Source: Acanthosepion pharaonis
Lineage: Eukaryota; Mollusca; Cephalopoda; Sepiida; Sepiidae
DNA: 64,000 bases
NCBI GenBank assembly: GCA_903632075.3
Contig: CAHIKZ030000580.1
Coordinates: 953,001 to 1,017,000 of the forward strand
Direction: 5' to 3'
Part shown: piece by piece, positions 34,086-44,337 of the stretch
Position numbering within the stretch: position 1 is the stretch's first letter
Layout of the letters: every line of letters begins with the position of its first letter
Program-made: the position numbers and the translations under genes
The notes under the pieces: generated by a model
The model's database searches: none
What the model saw: the letters and a program-made list of their open reading frames with translations, nothing else
What the model was told of the DNA's origin: nothing

Positions 34086-34559
34086 TCATTGATAATGCGT
34101 GGGTGGTAGATTTGCTTGGAACAGTTTATGTGTTAAGGAAAGTGTTGTTATTATATGCAGCGGGAAGGATATTTATTTTATTTGTTTGTTTAGCGGCATA
34201 TCAACTCCTTATGAGTCATTTAATGCCGAAATTTACTTTTCTTTTAATTTTTAGTTATTTCTTTGACAAAAATGTATTATTTTACTATAAAAATATATTG
34301 CTGGTATTTTTACTATAAAAATGTGATAGTTTCATAGTGTTTTGACGTCAGATTTGTGGTTTCAGTCGAGTCGCCCGTAGCTGGGACCCTTATGGTGAAC
34401 CTGGAAATAATAATAATTTAGAGGGTGGTTCTACGCTCCTCGAAACCTCCCGATCAGAGGCTTTGTGTATGTGTGTGTGTGTACACATTATACATGTTTC
34501 ATTAAAGACGACAGACAAGTTATTGCGAGTAAGGCCATTATTTAATTTTTCTTGTGTTC
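33842..34559. other. AT-rich sequence with (AAT)n
   Basis: It contains (AAT)n at 34052-34085 and a less AT-rich stretch at 34350-34480 ending in (TG)n. The latter, with CCCGTAGCTGGGACCC followed by a short AAT run, could be a SINE end, but no box B is visible. Confidence 0.35.
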
Positions 34560-34662
34560 GAACAAGTGTATTCTTTTTTGAACACAGAGGGTGTAGAAAC
34601 TATCCAAATATTCTTTAATTCAGAGCGCTTTCGGCTATACGTTTAGCCATTATCAAAGATGA
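34560..34662 (-). ncRNA. Hammerhead-like core in a short repeat (minus strand)
   Basis: On the minus strand the core reads TTTGATAATGGCTAAACGTA followed by TAGCCGAAAGCGC (34626-34661). TTGATAA stands for the CTGATGA box with two changes, GGCT and AGCC form a perfect stem II, and GAAA is intact. The sister motif at 37637-37672 has a different loop and stem length but keeps the pairing. The rest of the repeat extends toward 34560 with a TTTGGATAGTTTCTACACCC segment. Confidence 0.5.
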
Positions 34663-34820
34663 TTTTATTTTTACTTTTTAATTGAATGTATGGGTTGTGT
34701 GTATATATCTGGAATTATAGGGATGTTTTATTTTCCGAATACAGCACATTGTGAAACAGATATATGTTCGGGTTTTTTGTCCAAACCTGGCTTACGCCAT
34801 TAATTTGCAGAAAGAGTGTA

Positions 34821-35068
34821 GATGATAGCGGCACCAATTTTAGATTGCCAGCTTGTAAAATCTTTTAGGAATGCAGCAAGAATGCTTCCACAGTCGAAGA
34901 TTACTTGTATATCTAAAGAAGCTGCCTTATGATTCGTTTTTGATTTTGGAATATTAATGTTACACCATCAACAATCGATTTCTTTACGGACAAATATTAA
35001 GTAACTATAATGAAGTTATTTGCTTGATTCTTTTTTCGGTAGCTGCATGTTATAATTTATTTGTTTTG
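34821..35068 (+). repeat. Dispersed repeat copy, family E
   Basis: Second copy of 18871-19119 in the same orientation. Confidence 0.75.
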
Positions 35069-35339
35069 GGGAAATATTAAATAGCTGTTTCTTTATGCTA
35101 TGATATGCCGAGTAGGATGAATGAAGAAAATAGATCAACATTTTCATTCACTGTAATGAAATACTGAAGTGCTAGATTGAGCCTGAAAGAATAAGACCAT
35201 TTCTGTTTATGCGCCAATTGCATTTGAACCTGATATATGCAGGCAACTTTTCTTATCACGGTCGGCTATTTTACCACTGTCTACAGTGCAATCAAATTGT
35301 GGCCGATCGTGGCTCTCTACAGCTTTTTGTCAAGTAACA

Positions 35340-35800
35340 TTTGACCATTTACCACACCGCTTTGACACTATTCTGCGAACTATTCACACAAGCTCGTTAA
35401 GTGTATTAGTCGCTGATTCGCCCTTGCCTTCTCTATAGCCTGTGGGTATGAAATTCTCAAGGTCCACTTTTCTGATTGTCTCAGAAATTTCAAATGTCTT
35501 ACTCTAATTGTACGTATAAGTTTACTAGTTCTTATTTTCCTTAAGACTTCTACATTGCTCACATATTCTGTCAATGTCATTATCAATATTTGTCTGTCGT
35601 TTCACATTCTCCTGTATCCAAAATTCAAAGCCATATAGGAGATTAGACGTTATACAGGAGATAAAAAACTTGTTTCTAACGGTGTTTTCTTATGTTTTAA
35701 TATTTTGCTTAGTTTCCTTTTTTATTCCTACGGGCCTCTGGATTCGTGTCCCCATTTCTCATCCTCTGTTACTCTATCCAGATAGTTAAATATCTGTACC
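35340..35800 (-). mobile_element. RTE-like LINE ORF2 C-terminal fragment
   Basis: The minus strand reads IFNYLDRVTEDEKWGHESRG near 35785, then SKILKHKKTPLETS, YMALNFGYRR, and after a frame change LTEYVSNVEVLRKIRTSKLI and RTIRVRHLKFL, ending with ARANQRLIHLTSL. This is the characteristic tail of RTE-like reverse transcriptases: a Phe-x-Tyr-Leu-(Gly)-x-x-x-Thr-Glu-Asp segment, a Leu-Leu-Tyr-Gly-x-Glu-x-Trp region, then Val-Ser-Asn-x-Glu-Val-Leu and an Arg-Gly-Arg-x-Arg region. Stops and frameshifts interrupt it. It is a dead 5'-truncated copy, probably of the same family as 26440-26680. Confidence 0.72.
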
Positions 35801-36420
35801 TACATGATTTTGACACCTCCAATTACAGTAAACATTTTCAGCTTTTGCTTATTTTTGTATCTTTAATATCTTTTATATACTGTATCTCTATTGTGTATTT
35901 TGATACATAACATATCTTTCGGTAATAAAAATATTTATGGCTCAGGGGAAAATGTTTATATACAGGATGCTGCAAATTGTTTTAGCAATTTTCTACATTT
36001 AACCTGTATACTGTATCTTGACAGAAATGGGATTGTCAGCGGTGAGAAGTAAGTGTAAATATTACTGAAAGAAAAGGGCAGTAATATGTATTATATCGTC
36101 TTGCTGTGGGCATTGAATTAGCGAGTGATAATATTGTTACTTAAAATGATCAGCTGCATTATCAGCATCCATACGTTAATAGAGTTCATGGAAAAACATT
36201 AACATATTTTGATAAGTTCTGTCATTGGCGACATTCTCAAAATATTATAAACACACATGCACATATTTCTATGAGGTTTGAAAAATTTAACGCATTTGTA
36301 ATAGAGTATGTTAAAATCACTATTTCAATATTTTAAATTTTTTTATTCATATTAACGCCTATGAGCTATACTAAAACTACGTTAGAAAGCCCTAAATAGT
36401 CAAATGTTTTCTTCTTTCTC
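35801..36420. other. AT-rich unannotated sequence
   Basis: Nothing recognised. Confidence 0.45.
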
Positions 36421-36424
36421 ACTC

Positions 36425-36427
<3 letters not shown>

Positions 36428-36491
<64 letters not shown>
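36428..36491. repeat. (TA)n array
   Basis: About 32 TA units. The repeat at 36492-36680 begins directly after it. Confidence 0.98.
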
Positions 36492-36494
<3 letters not shown>

Positions 36495-36680
36495 GACAGA
36501 TTTCGTTGAATAATTTAGGCACGTTCTGTCTACTTATTTTCAATAAGATCCTTTCATATTCGCGAATAAGCTTTTTGTGTGGTTTTCAAAAGACGAGAGG
36601 AAAACACCGTGTTGGCTCATATTGTATTTATTCCGAGTACTTTCCACATAGCATAATGTCATCATTAGGATATTGTTAAA
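36492..36680 (-). repeat. Short (TA)n-abutting repeat, family I, diverged copy
   Basis: It aligns with 37463-37672: (TA)n, then TTC/TTTCRTT-AATAAT, TCTGTCTACTTATTTT versus TTTGTCTCTTTATTTT, a TCCTTTCAT block, AAAAGACGA, and CACCGTRTTG. The end, read on the minus strand, holds CCTAATGATGACATTATGCT in the place where the sister copy has its hammerhead-like core. The core is too mutated here to count as a ribozyme. Confidence 0.6.
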
Positions 36681-36774
36681 TATAGAATTTAAGTATTTAG
36701 TGTTTATGGTTGTGAAGGACAACAATTGTTGTGGTCATCCGAAGATTACCATTTTCATATGTAAAATCATGAAC

Positions 36775-37032
36775 GCTGTGTCATTGCTGGCAGACACCGT
36801 TTAAGGAGAGGCAACTAGGTATGCTGTAGAAAAGTTTCAGGTTTGAATAGTTGCTAGATAAAGGAAAAAAATATTAATGAAAAGCGCTAACATTTAAAGA
36901 CTATCTATTGTACAGATTTTAAAATGTTTGTGGAGTATTCATAATTAATTTTATTGAGGTTTGGTTTCAATATTTTGATTCCGCGTACCTAGATATCTTC
37001 CCTTAAACGGTGTCTGTCAACCACAGCCTTCT
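36775..37032. repeat. Imperfect inverted repeat of about 45 bp
   Basis: GACACCGTTTAAGGAGAG at about 36794 and its inverted partner CTTCCCTTAAACGGTGTC at about 36998 share a core of about 18 bp. Pairing extends outward through GGCTGTGG/GCTGTG and AGGTATGC/GCGTACCT. About 165 bp of AT-rich sequence lies between. It may be a small foldback element or a pair of terminal repeats. Confidence 0.65.
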
Positions 37033-37335
37033 AGGAGCAGAAAAGAGACCTCAGAAAAAAACAACTTAACTAATTCACTAGTCATACAGAGAAATTAATT
37101 CAACCACAATTTTGATTTTAAAAAAGCTACACTCATAAAAAAAGAAAATAACTCAATCAGAAGGAAAACTTCGAAAGTACCGCAAATTGAATATCAATCT
37201 ACGCCCAGGCTTTTTCCCTATTTCAACTTTCCTAACAGAATTACTACTCTCCCAAACAAACGTAAACAACTGTGTCAAGAAATCAAAAGAAAATAGTTGA
37301 GTTCGTTAACACAACAATAAAAACAATATTTCCAC
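37033..37335. other. AT-rich unannotated sequence
   Basis: Nothing recognised. Confidence 0.45.
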
Positions 37336-37343
37336 ACATGACA

Positions 37344-37392
37344 CTACTTGACGTAATTTGACACTAGACGAAACGCGTCCGCTAATAATACA
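37344..37392 (+). ncRNA. Decayed hammerhead-like tail, GACGAAACGCGTC
   Basis: GACGAAACGCGTC followed by GCTAATAAT (37367-37389) matches the GAAC-GAAACGCGTCGTAATAAT of the relic at 1560-1580. The 5' half, CTTGACGTAATTTGACACTA, occupies the position of CTGATGA plus stem II but has lost the consensus. Confidence 0.35.
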
Positions 37393-37444
37393 GTTTTCCT
37401 ATTGTTTTTTTACCTTTGTACATTTTGTCTTTTTCTACAGGTTA

Positions 37445-37462
37445 ATATATATATATATATAT
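37445..37462. repeat. Short (TA)n array
   Basis: About nine TA units abutting the family I repeat. Confidence 0.93.
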
Positions 37463-37672
37463 GCTGTGTATATTTAGGCAGCAATTTTTCATTAATGCAT
37501 GTTTCATTAAATAATATAGAGAAGTTTTGTCTCTTTATTTTAAGTAAGTTCCTTTCATTTTGTCTGATAAGCTTAATAACATTCTCATTAAAAGACGAAA
37601 TGAAATCACCGTATTGATACATGTTTAAATCCAATCTAAGCTTTCGGCTTACATAAGCCATTATCAAAGATG
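37463..37672 (-). ncRNA. Short (TA)n-abutting repeat with best hammerhead-like core, family I
   Basis: The minus strand begins with CATCTTTGATAATGGCTTAT and continues GTAAGCCGAAAGCTTAG (37637-37672). GGCTTA and TAAGCC form a perfect stem II, GAAA is intact, and TTGATAA replaces CTGATGA. The unit then runs about 170 bp to a (TA)n array at 37462. Related units are at 34560-34662, 36492-36680 and, in opposite orientation, 43340-43463. A short unit carrying a hammerhead-like core and no gene resembles non-autonomous retrozyme-type elements. Two core changes make activity uncertain. Confidence 0.5.
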
Positions 37673-37905
37673 AAAATTACATTTCAATATATCACTCAGT
37701 ACTTCTCGTTTTCACTCTCGCGTAGTCATGTGTGACGTCACGACCTGAAATGCGATTTTCGCTTCCGCGTCTCGTATACACTAGTTTGTCGTTGCTTTGA
37801 AATTTTTTCATGCAACAAAAATAGACTATTATTGCTTTGTCCGTGTATTGTTTGATATATTGAAATGTAATTGTCATCGTGTAAAATGGGAAAAGTCATA
37901 AAACA

Positions 37906-37906
37906 G

Positions 37907-37966
<60 letters not shown>

Positions 37967-37967
37967 A
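37906..37967 (+). repeat. (TATC)n array
   Basis: About 15 TATC units. Confidence 0.98.
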
Positions 37968-38045
37968 CAGAAGTTCTCAACATGGGGATTCGCCACCAGG
38001 GGAGAATTCACTCCATAGCCAAATTTCAGGGGTGGGGAGGGAAAA
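37968..38045 (+). mobile_element. Possible hAT-like terminus
   Basis: ACAGAAGTTCTCAACATGGG directly after the TATC array resembles the CAGNGGTTCTCAA start of hAT-superfamily terminal repeats. A G-rich stretch with CCAGGGG and CAGGGGTGG follows. No opposite terminus or transposase was found, so this is a weak call. Confidence 0.3.
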
Positions 38046-39325
38046 AAACTTTTACTTTTCTTGTTTTTTATTCATAAAGGTTGAAGCACATCATGAGTTT
38101 TAAGAAAAAACCCCACTATAAAAATAATCCATGTAAATTAGATACCTTTAAAAGTTTTCTAAAAAAGAGCATAACATTAGGAAAAAAGACCTAAACTTGA
38201 TAAAAACAAAGATTTATTGTCAAAATAACGATGATTGTTAAATATACTTGAGATAGGAGGATGTTCACATCAAATGCAAGAGAAGCAAAAGGAAACTGTA
38301 AGAAATCTATTTGTAAAATCTTTTTAAATTAATGTAGGAATCATAACCGGGAACATATTGCAGAAAGAAATTTAAAAACACTTCAGAAATAGGAAATCGT
38401 GGAGAGATCTAATCACCTTTGTCAGAGATAGATAAATAGACAGATAGATAGACGGACAGAGGGAGAGAGACATCATTTAACAATTCTTCTCAATTGATCA
38501 TTTAGTACAAGAGTTAGGGTGTCCACCACTTTTGTTTGGCTGCGTGCAAAATGCTCTCGATTATTATCGAGGGCTTTTAGTCACTGACGTCGTCCGCTTG
38601 CATGAATTAATTTTCGTTTTTTCCCTTAGATCAAATACCTGGCATTTATATTAATTTTTTATATAAGAAAAATACATAGCATCAGAAAATGAGAGCAATA
38701 CTCAGATCTCCTTCCGATATTTTGGACTTTATAAAGCAAGAACTCGAAATCTAAAGAAACTTCTGCATCGTCAAATATGCGCTCCATACCGTGAGATGTG
38801 GCCTTGGGAAAGCCAATTCGAAATATGTTTACAAATTTTTGTCAGATCTTTGATTCAATGTTTGTGGCTTTGTCAATCATTTCACTCTGCAAAATGAAGA
38901 CACGAGGTGCATATGCAAAATATGTAAAGTTCGAAACAATGTCAGAAGGAAAATTCATCGTCGGTGTGTATGTATGAGTGGACGGATATCTAAGGATGTA
39001 AAAATATCAAGAAGTAGCCGCTGGAGGGCGCTATGAAAAGCATAATAACACTGTCATTTTTCTGGGCATGAGTTGGCGTTAATTATCATATTTCAAACTT
39101 TATTTTTTAATATCTTTTTTTTTTTCTCAGCCGATTTGGCGAGTCTCACATTCTCATTGCCAGTTTTTAAAAAAGGAAAGAAAGAACGCCAATAAATCCA
39201 TCTGTGGGTGTTCTCAGCGTCTTCATCTTTTGTCAGACAGTGAATGCCAAACGTTTGTAGCGGTCAGTAAATATTTGACCTCGTGCAAAATTGGTCTGGT
39301 TCTCAGACAATCTAGTGAGCGGCGG
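38046..39325. other. AT-rich unannotated sequence
   Basis: A GATA-type run lies near 38427-38450. The segment 39220-39327 is less AT-rich and ends in an (AAT)n array, which could be a SINE with tail, but no promoter box is clear. Confidence 0.4.
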
Positions 39326-39327
39326 AA

Positions 39328-39369
<42 letters not shown>
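39328..39369 (+). repeat. (AAT)n array
   Basis: About 14 AAT units. Confidence 0.96.
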
Positions 39370-39667
39370 CCGAAGAAGTAGAAGAAGAAAGCTGAAAGGA
39401 TATGTCGTATGCCTAAACACATTGATCGATTCGCCTGAAATCCTTTTGAGCCTACGTATGTTTGTGCATGATGTTTAGAAAGAGAGAAAAAGACAGACGA
39501 ATGTGAATCGAATAAAATAACAACCAGTTTTTTTTTTTAAATGGAAAGATTGTTATGCGACATAATCTAACATTAATTTCAGCTTTATAAGAAAGACTAC
39601 ATTTTAATATTTTTAAGATTATTTTCAGATCATAACTAAGAACCTCTCTGTCCCTTTTTTTACACAT

Positions 39668-39736
39668 GTAAACACACGCACACACATACATACACACACA
39701 TACATACACACATACACACACGTACAAACATATCTA

Positions 39737-39789
<53 letters not shown>
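39668..39789. repeat. CA-rich segment followed by (TA)n
   Basis: ACACAC and ACATAC units at about 39668-39730, then about 24 TA units at 39741-39789. Confidence 0.93.
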
Positions 39790-39793
<4 letters not shown>

Positions 39794-40080
39794 AAAAAAA
39801 GAGGAATGATGATTTGTGTTTTGCCTACGAAACACTCCTAATAGATTATGAGCAAGTCACTCGGTATTAATTCAGTCGTGTTAATTTCAATTCAATTTTG
39901 CTATATTCTCGAAATGTTTACATTCAGGAAAGTCATGAAAGCAAAGAGGATAGTAAAAATTCGAAGTGGGAACAGAAAAGAAAATAATGTAGTTATTTTG
40001 GATTATAAAATCCGTGACGTCGTACTTAACATATTCGATAAATTATCTTCAAGGTTATTTTAAACTGGGAATAAAACAAG
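39790..40080. other. AT-rich unannotated sequence
   Basis: One 71-codon open frame without recognisable motif. Confidence 0.4.
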
Positions 40081-40084
40081 ATAA

Positions 40085-40480
40085 TTATAAGAAAGAAACA
40101 TGGAAACAATGAACGTAAAAGTGATCCGTACAGAGAAAAGAAATAAGCGATGTAAAAGAACGGATGAAAATAATGTGTCCAAAAAAAGAAGAGAAAATTA
40201 AACGGAAGAAAAAGAATAGATAAGAAGTAAAAACATAATTAGAAAGACAAAGGAAGGAAAGAGTTGAAAACAAAAGAAAGAAAGAGAAAAATAACATGAA
40301 GGGGTGTTCAAAATGAACGAGTGTAAATAAGAGAAAGAAAGTGGATGAGATTTGAATAAAGAAAGAACAGAAAACAAAAGACAAAACAAGAAGAACGAAG
40401 AGAGAAAAACAAGAAGACTGAAAACTAGAAATAAGCAATGGAAAGAAGGAGAAAACAGGAAGATGACATTAGAAAGCAAA
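40085..40480 (+). repeat. Purine-rich tract
   Basis: The plus strand is A/G-rich with AAAGAAAG and GAAGAAGG runs. The minus-strand 117-codon Phe/Ser/Leu-rich frame is its complement. Confidence 0.75.
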
Positions 40481-41100
40481 ATTAAAAGATGAATCTAGAG
40501 CAGGATCTTGTGTTGATGTTCTGATGATGTCAGAAGATCTAATTGACTTTAGTCCACTTTCTGACACGTCATAAAGCAGACACTTGATGACAAAACAATC
40601 AGTGTATTGCCGACGGGCCTTTACAATAAACTTGCCTCTGGGCATAAAATAGTTCTGCATTAAATACGAACACAACATACGAGAAATTTAACATTCAAGC
40701 CTTTTACAATAAATGTGTTCAAATCAAAATTTAAATATAAATAGATAAATAGAAAAAAAATCAATTTATAAAACGAAATAGAGACCCAGTATTTTTCATA
40801 AGTGCTATACCTTCATGACTTTCGACGTTTGGTAGTCGATGTTATAGTTAGCTTGACATTACTGCGCGTGTGCATACTCTACAGACATTCACGGATTTAA
40901 TTATCTCTGTGCATACCAGAATACTAATGTATGGATAAATGGTACGTAGAGGAATACATACGCGTATATCTTGTTTAGGATTACAGCTTTTCTAAGTTAT
41001 TTCTATTTTTAATGTATTTTCATTGTTACGTCTACTGAAGCATGTTTATGACAATGAAAATTACAAATAAAGTCGATTAGGTTCAAACAACTGTGCAAAC
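40481..41100. other. AT-rich unannotated sequence
   Basis: Nothing recognised. Confidence 0.45.
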
Positions 41101-41127
41101 AACTATATATTATATGGGCATATACAT

Positions 41128-41166
41128 ACACACACACACTCTCTCCCCCTCTCTCTCACATACACA

Positions 41167-41222
<56 letters not shown>
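41128..41222. repeat. CA and CT runs followed by (TA)n
   Basis: Short CA and CT runs to about 41168, then about 26 TA units at 41170-41222. Confidence 0.95.
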
Positions 41223-41224
<2 letters not shown>

Positions 41225-41236
41225 ACCTGGTATCAC

Positions 41237-41525
41237 CCAACCTATATCCGTTACTCTCAGTTTGCTTTTTTGTTAGGAAGGTGACTGTTTCCTTTTTGAC
41301 TAGGCATTGTATTGTTAGGGTTTGTTTTTTGTACTTTCCTCTCACTTTTTACTTCGTTTATTCTGGACACACACACACACACACACACTCTGGCCAAAAA
41401 GGAAACACTAATGCCGATAGAATATAGAAATCTGTTATGGGAAACCATACCAAGACAGCGGCTGTAATGAGAGTCGTCTAATAATCGCAGTTGGCATTAA
41501 ACTGATGGTAACGGATATAGGTTGG
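41237..41525. mobile_element. 289-bp element with 27-bp terminal inverted repeats
   Basis: CCAACCTATATCCGTTACTC at 41237 and its continuation CAGTTT match the reverse complement of 41499-41525 with two or three mismatches. The left end lies 15 bases after a (TA)n array. The interior has a second, weaker inverted pair: TTTCCTTTTTGACTAGGCAT near 41288 against CCAAAAAGGAAACACTAATG near 41394, and a short (CA)n. Both a MITE and a Penelope-type inverted terminal-repeat pair are possible. Confidence 0.65.
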
Positions 41526-42900
41526 TTTCTTTTTGGTTTCCTTTCTTACTTTTTTCTTTTGCGTCTTGTCCAGGAGTTGAATGAAGAATAAGCTGAATCT
41601 TTCTTTTCCTTGGTTCGCAGGATAACGTATCTTTCTTTGTTTCGTTGTATCTGCTTCTTTTAGCACACCAGAGTTTGATTTCTTCGAATCAACACTTTAC
41701 TGAATTTTTTCACCTCAGAAGCCTTAATAGATTTCTATCACTTCCGCACATCTAAATTTATAGCAGATCATAGCAAGTTTAGCTGGACGTCCATTCAGTT
41801 TGAATTCTGAAGAAAGACTTACTTTGTGGCAGTCTTTATTTTCGCGCTTCGATTCTTGCATGTGACCCAAGACTTCCAAACATGTATTTCTACATGTGTG
41901 GGTGAAAAGAGCTGACTGGCCCTTTTCCTTTTCTGTCAAGAGTTTAAGGTTGCTTTAATGCCTGGATAGTATCCGGTCAAATCATCACGCTACCATGTGA
42001 CCAAGAGAAAGTATACTTTTCATAGAATACATAATCTTTGCCCGGATGCATGCAAGTTTGATCAAAAATCGTTAATTGTCAATTTCACTTTATTTATTTT
42101 TCATTTTCACACTTTCTGAAAGTACTGGGTCCTCATTCAGAGTACTTCTAAATATAAAATTAGTTTGATTTTAGAATTAAATTAGGTAAGGGTTCGTAAC
42201 AATATATATATATATATATATAAAATAAGATATACTTTTAAGGTATGCTATATTTATAGGTTAAAATGCTCAATATCAGGGATTGAGTGTATGTAAATAT
42301 AAAAGTGGGCATTGAAGTCTACACCTGGAGGTGGCAGTCTGTTTCATGCTATACATGTATGTATGTATGTGTGTGCGTGAGTGTGGGTGTAATAATGGTG
42401 CAGTCCTAATAAAAAGGAGCTATAGAATATTTGAAGAATAAATAAATAACATAAAATTGAGTTCAGTATTAGATATAGTGTCCAGTGTAGAACGAGAATT
42501 AAAATCGCCCCTAAATTCATTTCAAATTTCAGTCTTCGCAAGCTTCCTGTCATAACTTTCAGTTTGACGATTTGAATTGTCGGGTAGTGAAAAAGAGGAG
42601 AAATCTGCAAGCCGAGTTCAAAATCTGAACGACGTTCACTTTCGCACAAATACAAATGGGAAAATGGGTGAATACATCATTTTCACATACATGCATATCA
42701 TAAATAATATGCTTCAGAGAATTATCTTGTCTTAAGATGGCAACTATCTACTTCAAGAAGTAAAAATCAAAAACAGCTTGAACCAGGGTGGACTCTTATC
42801 TTGTCCTAGACACACTACTATGGCTGCAGTACATGTGGTGCCCCGAGGAGCTTAATGGATTATGTAACTCGTGACGTAACGAGATATGACATTTGACTCT
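41526..42900. other. Unannotated sequence with short (TA)n
   Basis: It contains a short (TA)n at 42202-42222. Open frames of 60-100 codons show no motif. No gene recognised. Confidence 0.45.
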
Positions 42901-42910
42901 CCCTCTCGAC

Positions 42911-42911
<1 letters not shown>

Positions 42912-42942
<31 letters not shown>
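42912..42942. repeat. (TA)n array
   Basis: About 15 TA units. Confidence 0.96.
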
Positions 42943-42948
<6 letters not shown>

Positions 42949-43090
42949 TGAATGTATTCCAACATGTATAAGATACGGGCAATACAGGAAATGTTTATAA
43001 ATAAAAAAAACTGACTTGTTGCAATGTGTATCATTTATTTATTACAATAAAAACCTTAGAATTATCAATTACCATGACAAGTTTAACACC

Positions 43091-43190
43091 TAAACTAATT
43101 ATTCCAAATTACTTGAGATCTCAAAAGTCACCTCACGGTAAAAGCAATGATGCCTATGGATTTTCGTGTCCGTTTTCATTAATTTACATA
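43091..43190 (+). repeat. Repeat G, copy 1
   Basis: It aligns with 44241-44337: CCTAATGATTCCAAATAACTT versus CTAATTATTCCAAATTACTT, a GTAAAAGCAATG block, and TCGTGTCCGTTTTCATTAAT shared exactly. Function unknown. Confidence 0.85.
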
Positions 43191-43212
43191 TTTTGTGGTG
43201 TAATTTTAATGC

Positions 43213-43213
<1 letters not shown>

Positions 43214-43287
<74 letters not shown>
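43214..43287. repeat. (CA)n followed by (TA)n
   Basis: 20 CA units then about 17 TA units. Confidence 0.98.
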
Positions 43288-43294
<7 letters not shown>

Positions 43295-43339
43295 GTTTGT
43301 ATGTAAACACACACACACATAATCTATGTGTGTGTATTT

Positions 43340-43461
43340 GTGTCCAGAAAATAATTCACTTGTACAAATGAAAGAAAAATTTAATAAATCACATAGCCTT
43401 GTGAATCGTATCGTCTTCATTGAAACTTGTATAAAAGAGGATTGCTGCCCAAATACACACT

Positions 43462-43463
<2 letters not shown>
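43340..43463 (+). repeat. Family I repeat, opposite orientation copy
   Basis: Reverse-complemented, this segment matches the (TA)n-proximal half of 37463-37672: TGTGTATTTGGGCAGCAAT versus TGTGTATATTTAGGCAGCAA, then a CAAGTTTCAATGAA block and TTTATTAAATTT. In both places the GGCAGCAAT end faces a (TA)n array. The hammerhead-like part is absent here. Confidence 0.65.

Positions 43464-43502
<39 letters not shown>
43464..43502. repeat. (TA)n array
   Basis: About 19 TA units between a family I copy and repeat H. Confidence 0.97.
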
Positions 43503-43506
<4 letters not shown>

Positions 43507-43507
43507 G

Positions 43508-43600
43508 ATTTTTACATACGGACAAAAAAAAATTACTACAAAGATGCATTCTTGTTTCGATGCATTATGTGCATCTCGACTATTGAGAATCAAAAATGAT
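43508..43600 (+). repeat. Repeat H, copy 1
   Basis: It matches the reverse complement of 44072-44162: TTACATACGGACAAA, ACAAAGATGCATT, a TTTGATGC-like hairpin stem, GCATCTC and AAAGATG-like end. It abuts (TA)n on its left. GATGCATTATGTGCATC can form a hairpin. Confidence 0.75.
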
Positions 43601-43617
43601 TATCTATGGATAACCAT

Positions 43618-43620
<3 letters not shown>

Positions 43621-43652
<32 letters not shown>
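43621..43652. repeat. (TA)n array
   Basis: 16 TA units. Confidence 0.97.
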
Positions 43653-43655
<3 letters not shown>

Positions 43656-43870
43656 ATGAGATTGAAAAGAATATAAATTCAAACGTTCATAGCATTAATT
43701 TAAAAGTGGGCTCAATACCAAGTGTAGAGCAATAGTTTTAAATTTTTTTTTAACGTCATATTTTAAATCATATTTACGTGTTCTCTTTTAATTTTTCTTA
43801 ATTCTTATATTTCTCATTCTTCTTTTCCTTTTAGTGTCTTCTTATCCTCTTCTCTTTGCATTTACCTGTT

Positions 43871-43899
43871 TTCTTCTTCTTCTTCTTCTTCTTCTTCTT

Positions 43900-43929
<30 letters not shown>
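43871..43929 (+). repeat. (TTC)n array
   Basis: About 19 TTC units in a pyrimidine-rich stretch (43750-43990). Confidence 0.97.
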
Positions 43930-43930
<1 letters not shown>

Positions 43931-44071
43931 TTTTTTCTTTTCCTTTTATGGAAACCCTTTATATATTTCTTTTCCTTTTGTGGTGTTTCTCCTAATGCCT
44001 TTTTTTTAAATGAATAGTGAAAAAAGAAAGTGATGTTTTATAAGGAGAATTTTTAAATAGAATCGTTTATA

Positions 44072-44162
44072 ACCATCTTTGTTCCTCACCGGTTGAGATG
44101 CCTTCGCATCAAAATTAAAATGCATCTTTGTCGTAAGTACTTATTTGTCCGTATGTAAGATC
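44072..44162 (-). repeat. Repeat H, copy 2, inverted
   Basis: Inverted copy of 43508-43600. Its minus-strand start also faces a (TA)n array (44166-44188). The stem GATGC-GAAG-GCATC is intact, and differs from copy 1 by loop sequence. Confidence 0.75.
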
Positions 44163-44165
44163 TTT

Positions 44166-44188
44166 ATAATATATATATATATATATAT
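44166..44188. repeat. (TA)n array
   Basis: About 11 TA units between repeat H and a TATGTTTGTCTTA unit that recurs at about 44338. Confidence 0.95.
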
Positions 44189-44240
44189 GTTTGTCTTAGA
44201 AAAGTTTGTCCTAAAAACAACTTGATTCTGACATCGTAAC

Positions 44241-44337
44241 CTAATGATTCCAAATAACTTGAGACCACAAAAATCACAACTTGGTAAAAGCAATGTTGCT
44301 TATGAATTATCGTGTCCGTTTTCATTAATTTCCATAT
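44241..44337 (+). repeat. Repeat G, copy 2
   Basis: Copy of 43091-43190. It is flanked on both sides by related TATGTTTGTCTTA-AACAACTTGAT-CTGACAT segments (about 44188-44235 and 44338-44378). Confidence 0.85.

Noticed and set aside
37906..37967. CRISPR-like regular repeat
   Set aside because: It is a tetranucleotide microsatellite without spacers, and the genome is eukaryotic. No CRISPR array, operon or bacterial promoter was seen anywhere.
40085..40479. 117-codon minus-strand frame, transmembrane-like
   Set aside because: Complement of a purine-rich tract; two overlapping frames look alike, which shows a compositional origin.
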